Made by a program: the position numbers and the translations under genes
In this document: positions 9,060 through 18,683 of the stretch, piece by piece
Numbering within the stretch: the stretch's first letter is position 1
Layout of the letters: each line of letters opens with the position of its first letter
NCBI RefSeq assembly: GCF_042492175.1
Contig: NZ_CP170453.1
Location: forward strand, 1,984,001 to 2,048,000
Source of the DNA: CAJXSN01 sp947492235
GTDB lineage: Bacteria > Pseudomonadota > Alphaproteobacteria > Sphingomonadales > Sphingomonadaceae
Reading direction: 5' to 3'
DNA: 64,000 bases
The notes under the pieces: generated by a model
What the model was told of the DNA's origin: nothing
Databases searched by the model: none
What the model saw: the letters and a program-made list of their open reading frames with translations, nothing else

Positions 9060-9089
9060 GGCCAGCAGGAACCCAAGTTGCCGGTAGAT

Positions 9090-10577
9090 TTAGATCTTGG
9101 GGAAGTTTTGGGCGCAGGCCTGCAGCATGACCTGTGTGGCACTGCGGTCGGCGATACGGACCGTGTCCGGAACAGGCTGCATTTTCTCTGCTGGGGGAAA
9201 GGTACCGTAGCCTGCGAACAGGCAGTGCCAGCTAGCATTGGCGTAATAATTGCGCCCGCCATAGGCGCGCTCGTTCGCCTCGCGCATATCGCCGTGGCGG
9301 AACCACGCGGTCATCATGGCTTTCAGACCGTCCGACAATTGATCGTTGGCGCCGTTCTCGCGCCAATATTGGGTGTCGGTGCGTTGGTTGAGCCGGTAAT
9401 GCCCGACGATATAGTCGCGGATGCCGTCATAGCGCGCGGCGATCGAGGCGTTGAAAGCATCGCGGTTCTGCGCGCTGAAGCCGCCTTGCTCGTAGGCGCT
9501 GGCGAATTCGAGCGCGGTGACGATCACGATGTGAAGTGCCGTCGCTTCGAGCGGTTCAAGGAAGCCCTGCGCGAGGCCCGCGGCGAGGCAATTTCCGGTC
9601 CAGCTGGTCTCGACCCGGCCGACTTTCATCTTGAGGAAGCGGGCCTCCACGCCGTCTGCGGCGGTGCCCAGGCTCGCGCGCAATTCGGCTTCGGCTTCAT
9701 CGTCGCCCAGATAGCGGGAGCTGTAGACGTATCCGTTGCCCACGCGGCTGGTCAGCGGGATCGACCAGCGCCAACCGGCCTTCATGGCGATGGCCTCGGT
9801 TTGCGGTTTGAACGCGCCGGAATGCGCGGTGGGCATGACCACCGCGCTGTCGTTGAACAGGTTCTCCCCGAAAGAGCGGAACGGCACGCCCATTTTCGCC
9901 TGCGCGATCATCCCGCGAAAACCGGAGCAATCAACAAACAGGTCGCCCTCGATCCGCTCGCCATCCTCGCACAGCAGAGCCGCGACATCGCCGCTTTCAG
10001 ACATTTCGATTTCGGAGACCGTCAGCGGACGATGCTCGATGCCGTGCGCCGTCCCCCATTCGCGTAAGAATTCGCCCAAGCGGTGCGAATTGAAATGGTA
10101 GCCATAGCTAGGCCCGAACGGGAAGGTGTCCGCTGGCAAGGGAGATCGTCCAGCCTCGGCCAGTTCGCTCGCCAGAAACCAGTCATCAGGATGGGCAGGC
10201 GCGTCGAAGCCCCGCCGCGCCGCTGCACAATTGGCGATGAAGCCCGGCTCGCTGTGCAAATCGATCGGGCCGGGGAAGGGGTGGAAATAGCTCTCGTAAC
10301 CCGCGCGCTCGCCCCAGCCGGCAAAGCGGATGCCCAGCTTGTAGGTCGCCTCGCAAAGGCCCATCCATTTGTCTTCGGCAATGCCGAGGTGATCGAAGAA
10401 TGCTTTAAGTTGCGGGGTCGATCCTTCACCGACCCCGATGATGCCGATCTGCGGGCTTTCGACGACCGTCACGCGCCCACCGCTTTCGCCCCATTCTTGA
10501 TGCAGCAGGCAGGCAGTAATCCATCCGGCGCTGCCTCCGCCCAGAACGACAACATGGGGAGGGGCGGGTGCGCTCAT
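9090..10577 (-). CDS. Flavin-dependent tryptophan halogenase family protein (first copy)
   Basis: This protein of about 495 residues is in the PrnA/RebH halogenase family, which use FADH2 and a halide to halogenate indole-type substrates. Visible motifs are the FAD-binding VVLGGGSAGW (residues 10-19), GVGEGSTP (48-55), ATYKLGIRF with a lysine at about 80 in the place of the catalytic Lys79 of PrnA, the family signature WRWSIP, and FLEPLEATALHIV with the glutamate region used in PrnA. The ATG at 10577 overlaps the esterase stop (ATGA). Members next to sugar TonB receptors are common in sphingomonads and Caulobacter, but their substrates are mostly unknown. I infer a flavoprotein acting on an unknown substrate; halogenation itself is not shown by sequence. 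It is the last gene of the maltodextrin operon. Confidence 0.88.
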   Translation of the reverse strand: MSAPAPPHVVVLGGGSAGWITACLLHQEWGESGGRVTVVESPQIGIIGVGEGSTPQLKAFFDHLGIAEDKWMGLCEATYKLGIRFAGWGERAGYESYFHPFPGPIDLHSEPGFIANCAAARRGFDAPAHPDDWFLASELAEAGRSPLPADTFPFGPSYGYHFNSHRLGEFLREWGTAHGIEHRPLTVSEIEMSESGDVAALLCEDGERIEGDLFVDCSGFRGMIAQAKMGVPFRSFGENLFNDSAVVMPTAHSGAFKPQTEAIAMKAGWRWSIPLTSRVGNGYVYSSRYLGDDEAEAELRASLGTAADGVEARFLKMKVGRVETSWTGNCLAAGLAQGFLEPLEATALHIVIVTALEFASAYEQGGFSAQNRDAFNASIAARYDGIRDYIVGHYRLNQRTDTQYWRENGANDQLSDGLKAMMTAWFRHGDMREANERAYGGRNYYANASWHCLFAGYGTFPPAEKMQPVPDTVRIADRSATQVMLQACAQNFPKI

Positions 10578-11509
10578 TCGCCCGACAATAGCCAGCCCAG
10601 CACCTCGGGCAAGCGTTCCGCCCACGCGTTTTCCTCGTGTTCGGCGCCTTCATATATTTCGGTACGGAAGTCCGTTCCTTCTGCCCAGCCAGCCTCGCTG
10701 AAGCTGTCATCGACCGCGCGCTGGTAGGGCGCATAGAACCGGTCGAGCGTAGCCGTGCCGTGGTCCATCCAGATGCGGCGACCGTTTGGTTCACCGAGAT
10801 TGGCGTCGAAATAGTCGGTCCAGATTGCGGCGACCTGTGGCTGGATCGCCGCTGCGGCATCGCCATCGGCGATCGGCCAGTGCGAGCTGATGCAGGCTGC
10901 CCGGCCATAGATGTCGGGCCGCTCGGCAATCGCCCAGCAGCTCATGATCCCGCCCATGCTCGATCCGGCAATCGCCGTGTGCTCTGGGTCGGTGAGCGTG
11001 CGATATTCGGCATCGATACGCGGCTTCAGCTCGTCCGCCAGCCAACCGAGATAGCGGCGCGACATGTAAGGCCCATCGCCGGCCCATTGGTCCATCGCCT
11101 GCGTCAGCGCGGGCGGCGCGGCATCCGGAACGAGGGCGGGGAGATATTGGCGATATCGCGCGGCTCCCGGTGCCCATATCCCGACAATGATGTGCGGCTC
11201 CACCTGGCCTTGATCGATTAGGCTGAGCATGGCCTTGTCTGCCGCCCAGACCTTGTCGAAATTGGACTTCGCCGGATCGAACAGATTGTGCCCGTCATGC
11301 ATATAGAGGACCGGGTATCGCCGGTCACTCGCATCATAGCCCGGCGGTAGCCAGATGGTGATTTGCTGGTCCGGGAGCCACGAAACGGCGAATGGCCCCT
11401 CCTCGACGAACCGGCCCTGTTCCTGCACCATTTGCACTTCCGGAATATCACGTTCCGCCGGAGCGCAGGCCGACAGCATCACAGCCAGCAGGAGCGCGAG
11501 CGCTCTCAC
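10574..11509 (-). CDS. Putative lipoprotein esterase (PF00756-type alpha/beta hydrolase)
   Basis: This 311-residue protein has a lipoprotein-type signal peptide (MRALALLLAVMLSACAPAE, Cys15). An esterase-D/enterochelin-esterase-like fold follows: VLYMHDGHNLFD, then the nucleophile elbow AIAGSSMGGIMS (Ser about 184), and a late histidine in GAEHEENAW. It probably acts in the periplasm or on the outer membrane. In an operon with starch-degrading enzymes it might remove acyl groups from carbohydrates, but that is inference from context. The start is a GTG at 11509 whose GTGA overlaps the GH97 stop; its own stop overlaps the halogenase start. Confidence 0.85.
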   Translation of the reverse strand: MRALALLLAVMLSACAPAERDIPEVQMVQEQGRFVEEGPFAVSWLPDQQITIWLPPGYDASDRRYPVLYMHDGHNLFDPAKSNFDKVWAADKAMLSLIDQGQVEPHIIVGIWAPGAARYRQYLPALVPDAAPPALTQAMDQWAGDGPYMSRRYLGWLADELKPRIDAEYRTLTDPEHTAIAGSSMGGIMSCWAIAERPDIYGRAACISSHWPIADGDAAAAIQPQVAAIWTDYFDANLGEPNGRRIWMDHGTATLDRFYAPYQRAVDDSFSEAGWAEGTDFRTEIYEGAEHEENAWAERLPEVLGWLLSGE

Positions 11510-13548
11510 TCTTGCGGCACCAGCCGCATGGCGAAGCCGCCGCCCGGAGCCAGCCTGACGGTGTAGCTATCCTCTGCCGTCAGCGTGAGCGTTTCGTAGG
11601 CAATCTCGTGACGTTTGTCGGTCAGATAGGTCGCGTCCGGTCCGTCTTTCCAGACCTTGGCGGTGTAGGTTACGCCCGGCTCCAGAGTATCGAGCGGGAG
11701 CTCCAGCGTGCGTTCGGTCGCATCGTTGACGCCGCCGAGATACCAGTCCTCGCTGTTGCGGTCTTTGCGGGCGAAAATGGCGTAATCGCCCACTTCGCCA
11801 GCAATCAGCTTGCTTTCGGCCCAGTCGGCCGGGACAGCCTTGATGAATTCCAGTTCTTTCGGGTGCGCGGCGAGGCTCTCGATGAAGTCCGCAGCCATCT
11901 GGATCGGCGAATAGATGGCCAGATACAGCCCCAGCTGCTTGGCCAGCGTCGAGGCGATGGGAACATCGTTCTCGCCCTTCAGATCCAGCACGCCCGGCGT
12001 GTAGTCCATGGGGCCGGACAGCATGCGGGTATAGACCAGCGTCGGGTCATGCTCCGGCCCGTTATTGAACGGCCCCCACGCATTGTATTCCTGCCCGCGC
12101 GCGCCTTCGCGGGCGACCCAGTTGGGATAGGTGCGGCGCAGGCCGGTGTCCTTGACCGGCTCGTGCGGATTGATCGCGATTTTGCGCTTGGCTGCTTCCT
12201 CGATCACCAGCTGGTGGTGCTGGACCTGCCGCTGGCCGTCATGCCATTCGAACAGTTCTGTGTCCTCTTCGCAAGGCTCTGAAATATCGGCATTGCAGGT
12301 CACGATGCCGCCCGCATCCGCGACATATCCGGTTTTGATCCAGTCGATCCCCAGGCTTTCATACAGGTCCAGCCCGTCGCCCAGTTGTTTCTCGTAATTG
12401 GCGATATTGCCGCTGGTTTCGTGGTGGCCGACGATCCGGACGCCCTTCGATTTGGCGTAGGTGGCGACTTCTTCCAGATCGAAATCGGGATAGTCCTGAG
12501 TGAAGCTGAATTCGCGGCCATTGTCGAACCAATTGCCATCCCAGCCGATGTTCCAGCCTTCGATCAGCACACCGCGAAAGCCGTGTTCGGCTGCGAAATC
12601 GATATACTTTTTGGCGCGTTCCGTGGTGGCGCCGTGGCGCTCACTGGTGCCCCACGTCCAGCGGTTGGAGATCATTCCCCACCAAATGCCGATGTATTTC
12701 GCGGGCTCGACCCAGCTCACATCGCCCAGCTTGTTCGGCTCGTTGAGATTGAGTTCGATATCGCTTTCAACCAGATCGGACGCCGCATCGCCGATGCGGA
12801 TCGTGCGCCACGGTGTGTTGAAAGCACCTTTGCGCACGACCTTGGCCCCGCGGCTGCTGGGTGCCAGCATCGCGCGGAAGCGCTGGCCCTCCATGCGGCG
12901 GAGCCACATGCCGGAATAGTCGACCAGCGCAGCCTCGTGAAACGACAGATGCGTGCCGTCTTCCAGCCGCATGGTCATCGGCGTATGCGCCACCGACACC
13001 GCGTCGACCGGCGTCTCCTGATAGACCATTTCATAACGGTTCCAGTCGCCGCTGGGGATCCACCAAGCGGTGCCGGTCTTTGCGATATGAAACTCGGTCA
13101 GTTCCTCGGCGATGTTGTAGACCGGCTGGGCGGGGTTCTCCGGCAATTCATAGCGAAAGCCGATACCGTCATCGAATACCCGCATCCGCACGGTCAGCGA
13201 ACGGTCGGAATTGTCGCGCGATTCGCGGAACGTCACGGAAAGTTCGTTATGATTGTCGCGCACAAAGCGGCGCTCGCCCCATGGCTGCTCCCATGTGCCA
13301 TCATGACTGGCGCGGGCCTCGCTCTCGACCACGAAATTGCGGCGCATTGTTTGGGCGTCGCTGAAGGTGAAACCCAGATCGCTCTCGGCAATCACTTCCT
13401 CGCCATCGCGCAGCACCCGGTAAAACGGCACGCCCCCACCATCGACATCCATTTCAACCACCAGACGGCCATCGGGAGAGGACACTTCGGCGGCGGCCAG
13501 CGGGGTGGCCAGAGCAGTCAGCGCGATGGAGGCGAGAAGGTTTTTCAT
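11506..13548 (-). CDS. GH97 alpha-glucosidase, secreted
   Basis: This 680-residue enzyme has a signal peptide (cleavage near PLAAAE, residue about 20). An N-terminal GH97 beta-sandwich leads into the catalytic barrel. Barrel motifs are GIWWGMISNRWTWG, GVLIEGWNIGWDGNW, SLGIDWIKTGYVADAGG, INPHEPVKDTGLRRTYPN and AREGARGQEYN. A glycine follows IKT where retaining GH97 members carry the nucleophilic aspartate, and the two later glutamate motifs are kept. This points to the inverting, SusB-like subgroup that releases glucose from alpha-1,4 (and other alpha) linkages, with calcium assistance known in the family. The ATG at 13548 overlaps the preceding GH13 stop. The product is probably periplasmic and works with the operon's other amylolytic enzymes. 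Confidence 0.93.
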   Translation of the reverse strand: MKNLLASIALTALATPLAAAEVSSPDGRLVVEMDVDGGGVPFYRVLRDGEEVIAESDLGFTFSDAQTMRRNFVVESEARASHDGTWEQPWGERRFVRDNHNELSVTFRESRDNSDRSLTVRMRVFDDGIGFRYELPENPAQPVYNIAEELTEFHIAKTGTAWWIPSGDWNRYEMVYQETPVDAVSVAHTPMTMRLEDGTHLSFHEAALVDYSGMWLRRMEGQRFRAMLAPSSRGAKVVRKGAFNTPWRTIRIGDAASDLVESDIELNLNEPNKLGDVSWVEPAKYIGIWWGMISNRWTWGTSERHGATTERAKKYIDFAAEHGFRGVLIEGWNIGWDGNWFDNGREFSFTQDYPDFDLEEVATYAKSKGVRIVGHHETSGNIANYEKQLGDGLDLYESLGIDWIKTGYVADAGGIVTCNADISEPCEEDTELFEWHDGQRQVQHHQLVIEEAAKRKIAINPHEPVKDTGLRRTYPNWVAREGARGQEYNAWGPFNNGPEHDPTLVYTRMLSGPMDYTPGVLDLKGENDVPIASTLAKQLGLYLAIYSPIQMAADFIESLAAHPKELEFIKAVPADWAESKLIAGEVGDYAIFARKDRNSEDWYLGGVNDATERTLELPLDTLEPGVTYTAKVWKDGPDATYLTDKRHEIAYETLTLTAEDSYTVRLAPGGGFAMRLVPQE

Positions 13549-15179
13549 GTGTCCGTTTCCAATAGAAGAGCGGCATAGCCGGGAAGGGCATCGGGGGTGG
13601 CTCCGTTGACCGCCAGCAGGACCTTTCCGCTGGCCGAAATCGTCAGCGGTTCGGGCGAGAGATTGAACAGGCAGCGGATTTGCGTGCCATCGGCCTCGCG
13701 CGTCATGTCGAGCAGCGCGCCGTCGGCCGTGCAATCCGCCACTGATCCGTGGTGCAGCGCGGGCGTGCGATTGCGGAGCGCAAGAATATCCCGCGTGAAT
13801 GCCAGCAGCGAGGCGTCGTCTTCATCCTGAAGGTCGACGGCCCTGGCGATATTCTCTTCCCCGTGTGGCAGCCACGGTTCACGCGATCCGAAACCGGCGG
13901 AGGGGCAGTCGGCCTGCCACGGCATCGGGGTGCGGGCTCCGTCGCGCGACAGGGTCAGCGGCCAGTTGGCGATCGCTTCGGGATCATGCAGCTGGTCGAA
14001 GGGAATATCGACTTGGGTTAGCCCCAGTTCCTCGCCTTGCCACAGGATGATGTTGCCGCGCAGCGAGGCGAGCAGGGCGATCTTCATTCGGGCAAAGGCT
14101 TCGCGATGTTCGGGCGCACACCAGCGCGAGAGAGCGCGCGGGGCATCATGGTTCTCGAACGCCCAGCTTGGCCAGCCAATGCCGTCCTCATCTGGCCACT
14201 GCGCCAGCGCACCGCAAACCAGCCCGGGTGTCAGCTTGTCGGCATAAAGAAAATTGAACCCGTAAGCCGAATTGAGATGGTCCGCGCCGGCGGTAAACGC
14301 TTTCATTTCGGCTTCGGCCTCGTCGCCGCCCACTTCGGCCACGGTGAACACCGCGTCATATCGGTCGGTCAGGGCGCGGATGCGGGCCACGAAATCGGGA
14401 ATATCCGGATGCGATTGATTATGGACCCGGAGCTGGAAGTCGAATGGCCGTGTGCGCGGCTTGTCGCTAGCCGGGGCAGGCGGATTGTCGCGCAATTCTG
14501 GGTCGTGCATCAGGAAATTGAGCGCATCGATCCGGAAACCGTCGACCCCGCGATCAAGCCAGAACTGCATCGCCGAGAGCAGCGCCTCCTGCACAGCCAC
14601 GTTGTGCCCGTTCACCTGCGGCTGGCTGCTGAGAAAATTGTGCAGGTAATATTGCTGGCGCCGCGCATCCCAGGTCCAGGCTGGACCACCAAACACAGAC
14701 TGCCAGTTGCTCGGCGGCGAACCATCGGGCTTCGGATCGGCCCAGACATACCAGTCAGACTTGGGATTGTCCCGGCTGGCCCGGCTTTCCTCGAACCACT
14801 CATGCTCGTCCGAAGTGTGCGAATAGACCTGATCGATCAGGACCTTCAGGCCCAGTTCGTGTGCGCGGGCGACCATCGCATCGAAATCTTCAATCGTGCC
14901 GAACAGCGGATCGACATCGCAATAATCGGACACGTCATATCCGAAATCGTTCATCGGCGAGGTGAAGAAGGGCGAGACCCAGATGGCATCCACACCCAGC
15001 GAGGCGACGTGGTCCAGACGGCTGGTGATGCCGGGCAAATCGCCCACACCATCGCCATTGGAGTCCATGAAACTGCGCGGGTAGATCTGATAGATCGCCG
15101 CCCCGCGCCACCATGGCAGGTCTGGCTGCGCATCGGTTCGCGCCTGCGCGTTCTCGCCGGGGAGGTGAGCGGTCGCCAT
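13545..15179 (-). CDS. GH13 alpha-glucosidase (oligo-1,6-/alpha-1,4-glucosidase type)
   Basis: This 544-residue protein has no obvious signal peptide, so it is probably cytoplasmic. It carries the four GH13 regions: DQVYSHTSDEHEW, GVDGFRIDALNF with the nucleophile Asp at about 218, FTVAEVGGDEAE with the acid/base Glu at about 282, and FENHDAPRAL with Asp about 345. The N-terminus WWRGAAIYQIYPRSFMDSNG and the length match bacterial alpha-glucosidases of the GH13_23-like group. It would split imported maltose or short maltodextrins to glucose, which the nearby glucokinase can phosphorylate. The ATG at 15179 starts three bases after the stop of the upstream amylase gene, and its stop overlaps the GH97 start. 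Confidence 0.94.
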   Translation of the reverse strand: MATAHLPGENAQARTDAQPDLPWWRGAAIYQIYPRSFMDSNGDGVGDLPGITSRLDHVASLGVDAIWVSPFFTSPMNDFGYDVSDYCDVDPLFGTIEDFDAMVARAHELGLKVLIDQVYSHTSDEHEWFEESRASRDNPKSDWYVWADPKPDGSPPSNWQSVFGGPAWTWDARRQQYYLHNFLSSQPQVNGHNVAVQEALLSAMQFWLDRGVDGFRIDALNFLMHDPELRDNPPAPASDKPRTRPFDFQLRVHNQSHPDIPDFVARIRALTDRYDAVFTVAEVGGDEAEAEMKAFTAGADHLNSAYGFNFLYADKLTPGLVCGALAQWPDEDGIGWPSWAFENHDAPRALSRWCAPEHREAFARMKIALLASLRGNIILWQGEELGLTQVDIPFDQLHDPEAIANWPLTLSRDGARTPMPWQADCPSAGFGSREPWLPHGEENIARAVDLQDEDDASLLAFTRDILALRNRTPALHHGSVADCTADGALLDMTREADGTQIRCLFNLSPEPLTISASGKVLLAVNGATPDALPGYAALLLETDT

Positions 15180-15182
15180 CGC

Positions 15183-17057
15183 TTAGTCGGCCTCGTCCAG
15201 CAAAGTGCAGGCCGCATAGCCGAGCGCGGGCAAGTCAATCCGGACGCTTCCCCTCGCGGCGAGCGAGACCGGACACTGGCCCATCAGCGCGGCTACGCCG
15301 GTCGCTCCGTAATCGACTTCGACAAGGCGGCTGATCGACTGGTTCGAGGTGTTGAAGGCGGTGAGCACGCGCTCGCCGCTTTCGGGGTCGTGTCGTTCTA
15401 CCGCGAGCAACCCCGGCCCCTCGTGATCAAATGCCCGCACGATGCTGTGGCCGCGCATCAGGGCGGGGCTGGACAGCCGCACTTCGGACAGCGCCGCGAT
15501 CAACTGGTACAAGGGATGCGCGGTATCGAAATTGGCCTCCGCCGTGGTGGCGTCTGTACCAAGCAGATCGTTATCATTGTATTGGGGTGTCCGGCTCGGG
15601 AACATATTCTCGCGCGCCAGCTGGTCGTTGCCATCGGAGATAAAGCCCTGCTCGTCCCCGTAATAGACCGTCGGCACGCCGCGGAGGGTGAACATCATGG
15701 CATGGCCCAGCATGGTGCGCGCCAGCAATTCATCGGCATCTGCTCCCTGGGCATGCTCGCGCACGAACATGGAGAAGCGCCCCATATCGTGGTTGCCGAG
15801 GAAGGTCGGCAGGCCCACGGCCGTTTCCTGTCCGCCGGGATAGACCGCGTCCTGCTCCAGCAGATTGGCCATCAGTGAAGGCGCGCTTTCACCGCCGACA
15901 ACACGCTGTGCAGCGCTCGCGAAGCCGAAATCGAGTGTGTAGGGCAGGCTGCTCTTGGCCATGATCTCCGCGCCGAGCGGCTGGACCGGATCGCTCCAGT
16001 ACACTTCGCCAAAGATATGGAAGTTCTGGATGCCCGCCGCCTTTGCTCGCGCCTCGATAGCGGGCACGAAGGCCTGCCAGAATTCCGGATTCACATGCTT
16101 GGCAGTGTCGATCCGGAAACCGTCAATGCCAAACTCGTCGATCCATCCGCCGAAGATGTCGATCATGCCTTCGATCACTCTCGGATGCTCGGTGAACAGG
16201 TCATCCAGCCCGGCGAAGTCGCCATATATGCTGCTTTCGCCAACCCACGCGCTGTCACCGCGATTGTGATAGTAAATCGGATCGTTCAGCCACGCCGGGA
16301 CCTTGAAGTTTTTCTCGGCCTCGGCGATCTTCGGGGTGTAGGCGTAGTCGGAACTGGTCAGCCTGGCCCAGTTGTCCGCGCTCCCATCGCTTCCTCCGCG
16401 AAATCCGGGATTGATGGGTTCGCCATCGACACCGCCGCGCGTGGAGTAGGGATATTCGCCCTTGCTGCGATAGGTGTATTCGCCCTCGGCATAGTGGATC
16501 ACATCCGCCGTGTGATTGGTGATGATGTCCATGTAGACCTTCATCCCGCGCGCATGGGCCGCATCGACGAAGGCCTTGAACTCGGCATTGGTGCCGAAAT
16601 GCGGATCAACCTGCGTGAAGTCGGTCACCCAGTATCCGTGATAGCCGGCGCTCAGCGTCTCGGGCTTCGACGCATCGCCCTGAACCGGCTTGTTCTTGAA
16701 GATCGGGGCGAACCAGATCGCGGTGACGCCCATGCCCTGAATGTAATCCAGTTTCTCGGTCAGGCCCTTCAGGTCGCCGCCGTGATACCAGCCTTTTCCA
16801 GCCGGATCATACCCGCTGGCCATCTTGTCCGGGCCATAGCCGCCATCGTCATTGCCCGGATCGCCATTGGCAAAGCGGTCGGGCAAGACGAAATAGATCA
16901 CCTCGTCGGTCACCGGGCGTGCGCGGAAAGATTGCTGCGCCTCGGTTATCGGTGCCGCTGCAGCAGAGGGTACAGGCGCGGGCGCTGGCGCGGTCGCGCA
17001 AGCGGGCAGGGCAAGGCCGGCGGTGGCGGTGAGCAGAAGGGCGGCGTGGCGGATCAT
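15183..17057 (-). CDS. GH13 alpha-amylase family enzyme, predicted exported lipoprotein
   Basis: This 624-residue protein begins with a hydrophobic signal ending LALPAC (Cys20), followed by a proline/alanine linker, so it is probably lipid-anchored in the cell envelope. GH13 motifs are VYMDIITNHTADV, GIDGFRIDTAKHVNPEFW (nucleophile Asp), HIFGEVYWSDP (acid Glu) and FLGNHDMGRFS. The opening IYFVLPDRFANGD resembles exported cyclomaltodextrinase/neopullulanase-like amylases. It likely cuts long glucans at the cell surface or in the periplasm before or after TonB-dependent uptake. The ATG at 17057 overlaps the stop of the second halogenase (ATGA). The proline at position -2 of the lipobox is unusual, so simple secretion is the alternative. 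Confidence 0.92.
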   Translation of the reverse strand: MIRHAALLLTATAGLALPACATAPAPAPVPSAAAAPITEAQQSFRARPVTDEVIYFVLPDRFANGDPGNDDGGYGPDKMASGYDPAGKGWYHGGDLKGLTEKLDYIQGMGVTAIWFAPIFKNKPVQGDASKPETLSAGYHGYWVTDFTQVDPHFGTNAEFKAFVDAAHARGMKVYMDIITNHTADVIHYAEGEYTYRSKGEYPYSTRGGVDGEPINPGFRGGSDGSADNWARLTSSDYAYTPKIAEAEKNFKVPAWLNDPIYYHNRGDSAWVGESSIYGDFAGLDDLFTEHPRVIEGMIDIFGGWIDEFGIDGFRIDTAKHVNPEFWQAFVPAIEARAKAAGIQNFHIFGEVYWSDPVQPLGAEIMAKSSLPYTLDFGFASAAQRVVGGESAPSLMANLLEQDAVYPGGQETAVGLPTFLGNHDMGRFSMFVREHAQGADADELLARTMLGHAMMFTLRGVPTVYYGDEQGFISDGNDQLARENMFPSRTPQYNDNDLLGTDATTAEANFDTAHPLYQLIAALSEVRLSSPALMRGHSIVRAFDHEGPGLLAVERHDPESGERVLTAFNTSNQSISRLVEVDYGATGVAALMGQCPVSLAARGSVRIDLPALGYAACTLLDEAD

Positions 17058-18580
17058 GCGGTTTTCCTCTGCGAGTGATCGATCAGCGCGCGCAGGAAGT
17101 CTGCATGCTCTGCCATCGAAGCGGCGGTCTGTTTGTTGCGGGTAACGATCCGTGCAAGCATGGCCGACAGCTCGGCAGCCGGCATTTGATCGGCGATGGG
17201 GTTGTAGGCTTCCGGTACGATGCCTTGGCCGACCATCACCTGCAGCCAGCCCTGATCGGTGAACAATTCCTCGTGCTCGCGGTGGATATTGCCACTGGCG
17301 CGGAAGGTCTCGATTTTGGCCGTCAGCGTATCGGGCACATCGATTGCGCGGCAACGGTCCCAGAAGGGCTCGCCCTCTCGGCCATTGGCGGCATAGTGCA
17401 AAATCAGAAAGTCCCTGATCCGCTCCCATTCGAAGCGCGCCTGACGATTGAATTCCTCGCGCACAGCTGGTGCCACCTCCGCGCCCGGCAGCATCTGCAG
17501 CAGGCGCGCGATGGAGGACTGGATCAGATGGATCGAGGTCGATTCCAGCGGCTCCATGAACCCGCCCGCCAGACCGAGTGCGAGGCAATTGCGTTCCCAT
17601 TGCCGCTCCCGCATTCCGGTGGTGAATTGCAGGACGCGCGGGTCGGCTTGCGGACTGCCATCGAGATTGCCGAGCAGGATGTCGGTGGCCTCGTCCGCGC
17701 TCATGAATTCGCTGCAGAAGACGTGGCCATTGCCGATCCGGTGTTGCAACGGAATGCGCCATTGCCAACCGGCCTTGCGCGCGATGGAGCGGGTATAGGG
17801 TGCGAAATCGCCGCCCGGAGCACAAGGCACGGCAACTGCCGTGTCGCAGGGCAGCCAATGCGACCAGTCCTCGAAGCCCACCCCCAGCACCTCACCCAGC
17901 AACAGCGAGCGGAAGCCGGTGCAATCGAGGAACAATCCGCCTTCGATCTGCGATCCGTCTTCGAGGACCAGAGCAGCAATATCGCCGCTTTCGGTATCGC
18001 GTTTCACCGAGGCTATGGCCCCTTCGATACGCTCGACGCCGCGTTCTTCCGCGTAGGAGCGCAATAGGGCCGCGTAGAGGCCCGCGTCGAAGTGATAGGC
18101 CCACGGCACATCGGGCGCGGGCTGGCCGGGTTGCGCCTGGAAAAACTGCATTTTGCCAGCGCGCGCGGCGACATCGTTCAGGCAATAGGCGGAAAGCGGC
18201 TCAGCCTCTCCCGTCGCATGGGCGCGCAGCCAGTAATGCTGGAAAGGCAATACGCCGGACGGATGCCCGACAGAGCCGAAAGCGTGGAGATAACTTTCCC
18301 CTTCGCCCGACCATCCGTCGAACTCGATGGCGAGCTTGAACGTGCCTTTGGTCTCGCGAAGGAACGTTCCCTCGTTGATGCCCAGCGCCGCGTTGAACAG
18401 GCGGATTTGCGGGATGGTTGCCTCGCCGACACCCACCGTTCCGATGGCTTCGCTTTCCACCAGAATGATCTTCCGGCCGGAGAAACGCGCCAGCGTCGCA
18501 GCCGCCATCCACCCCGCGCTGCCGCCACCGGCAATCACGATTGGAGGCAAGGAAGAAACGTCTGGCGCGGAAATTGTCAC
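17054..18580 (-). CDS. Flavin-dependent tryptophan halogenase family protein (second copy)
   Basis: This is a 508-residue halogenase-family flavoprotein. The FAD motif IVIAGGGSAGW lies at residues 14-24 and GVGEATIP at 50-57. GTFKLAIEF places a lysine at about 82, where PrnA has its catalytic lysine. WQWRIPL is the WxWxIP signature, and FMEPLESTSIHLI keeps the glutamate-containing EPLES segment. It is diverged from the other copy in this operon, so the two probably differ in substrate or work in sequence. It is the first gene of the tightly overlapped enzyme block and lies 103 bases downstream of the TonB receptor. Family knowledge suggests halide plus FADH2 chemistry, needing a flavin reductase that is not visible nearby. 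Confidence 0.88.
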   Translation of the reverse strand: MTISAPDVSSLPPIVIAGGGSAGWMAAATLARFSGRKIILVESEAIGTVGVGEATIPQIRLFNAALGINEGTFLRETKGTFKLAIEFDGWSGEGESYLHAFGSVGHPSGVLPFQHYWLRAHATGEAEPLSAYCLNDVAARAGKMQFFQAQPGQPAPDVPWAYHFDAGLYAALLRSYAEERGVERIEGAIASVKRDTESGDIAALVLEDGSQIEGGLFLDCTGFRSLLLGEVLGVGFEDWSHWLPCDTAVAVPCAPGGDFAPYTRSIARKAGWQWRIPLQHRIGNGHVFCSEFMSADEATDILLGNLDGSPQADPRVLQFTTGMRERQWERNCLALGLAGGFMEPLESTSIHLIQSSIARLLQMLPGAEVAPAVREEFNRQARFEWERIRDFLILHYAANGREGEPFWDRCRAIDVPDTLTAKIETFRASGNIHREHEELFTDQGWLQVMVGQGIVPEAYNPIADQMPAAELSAMLARIVTRNKQTAASMAEHADFLRALIDHSQRKTA

Positions 18581-18639
18581 GTCTCCTTTATCACCCCTCT
18601 TTCATCCGGGGGGCAACCGTCTGGTGACGAAATAGGCAG

Positions 18640-18673
18640 GCGGGGAAGCGGTGCGACCCGAAAACTCCCCCGC
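18640..18673 (-). terminator. Possible hairpin between the TonB receptor and the halogenase gene
   Basis: On the minus strand GCGGGGGAG can pair with CTTCCCCGC (one G-T) across a loop of about 16 bases, just after the receptor stop. It could act as a partial terminator or an mRNA-stabilising hairpin that lowers expression of the downstream enzymes relative to the receptor. No T-tract is seen. Confidence 0.3.
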
Positions 18674-18683
18674 CCGGCAGGCT

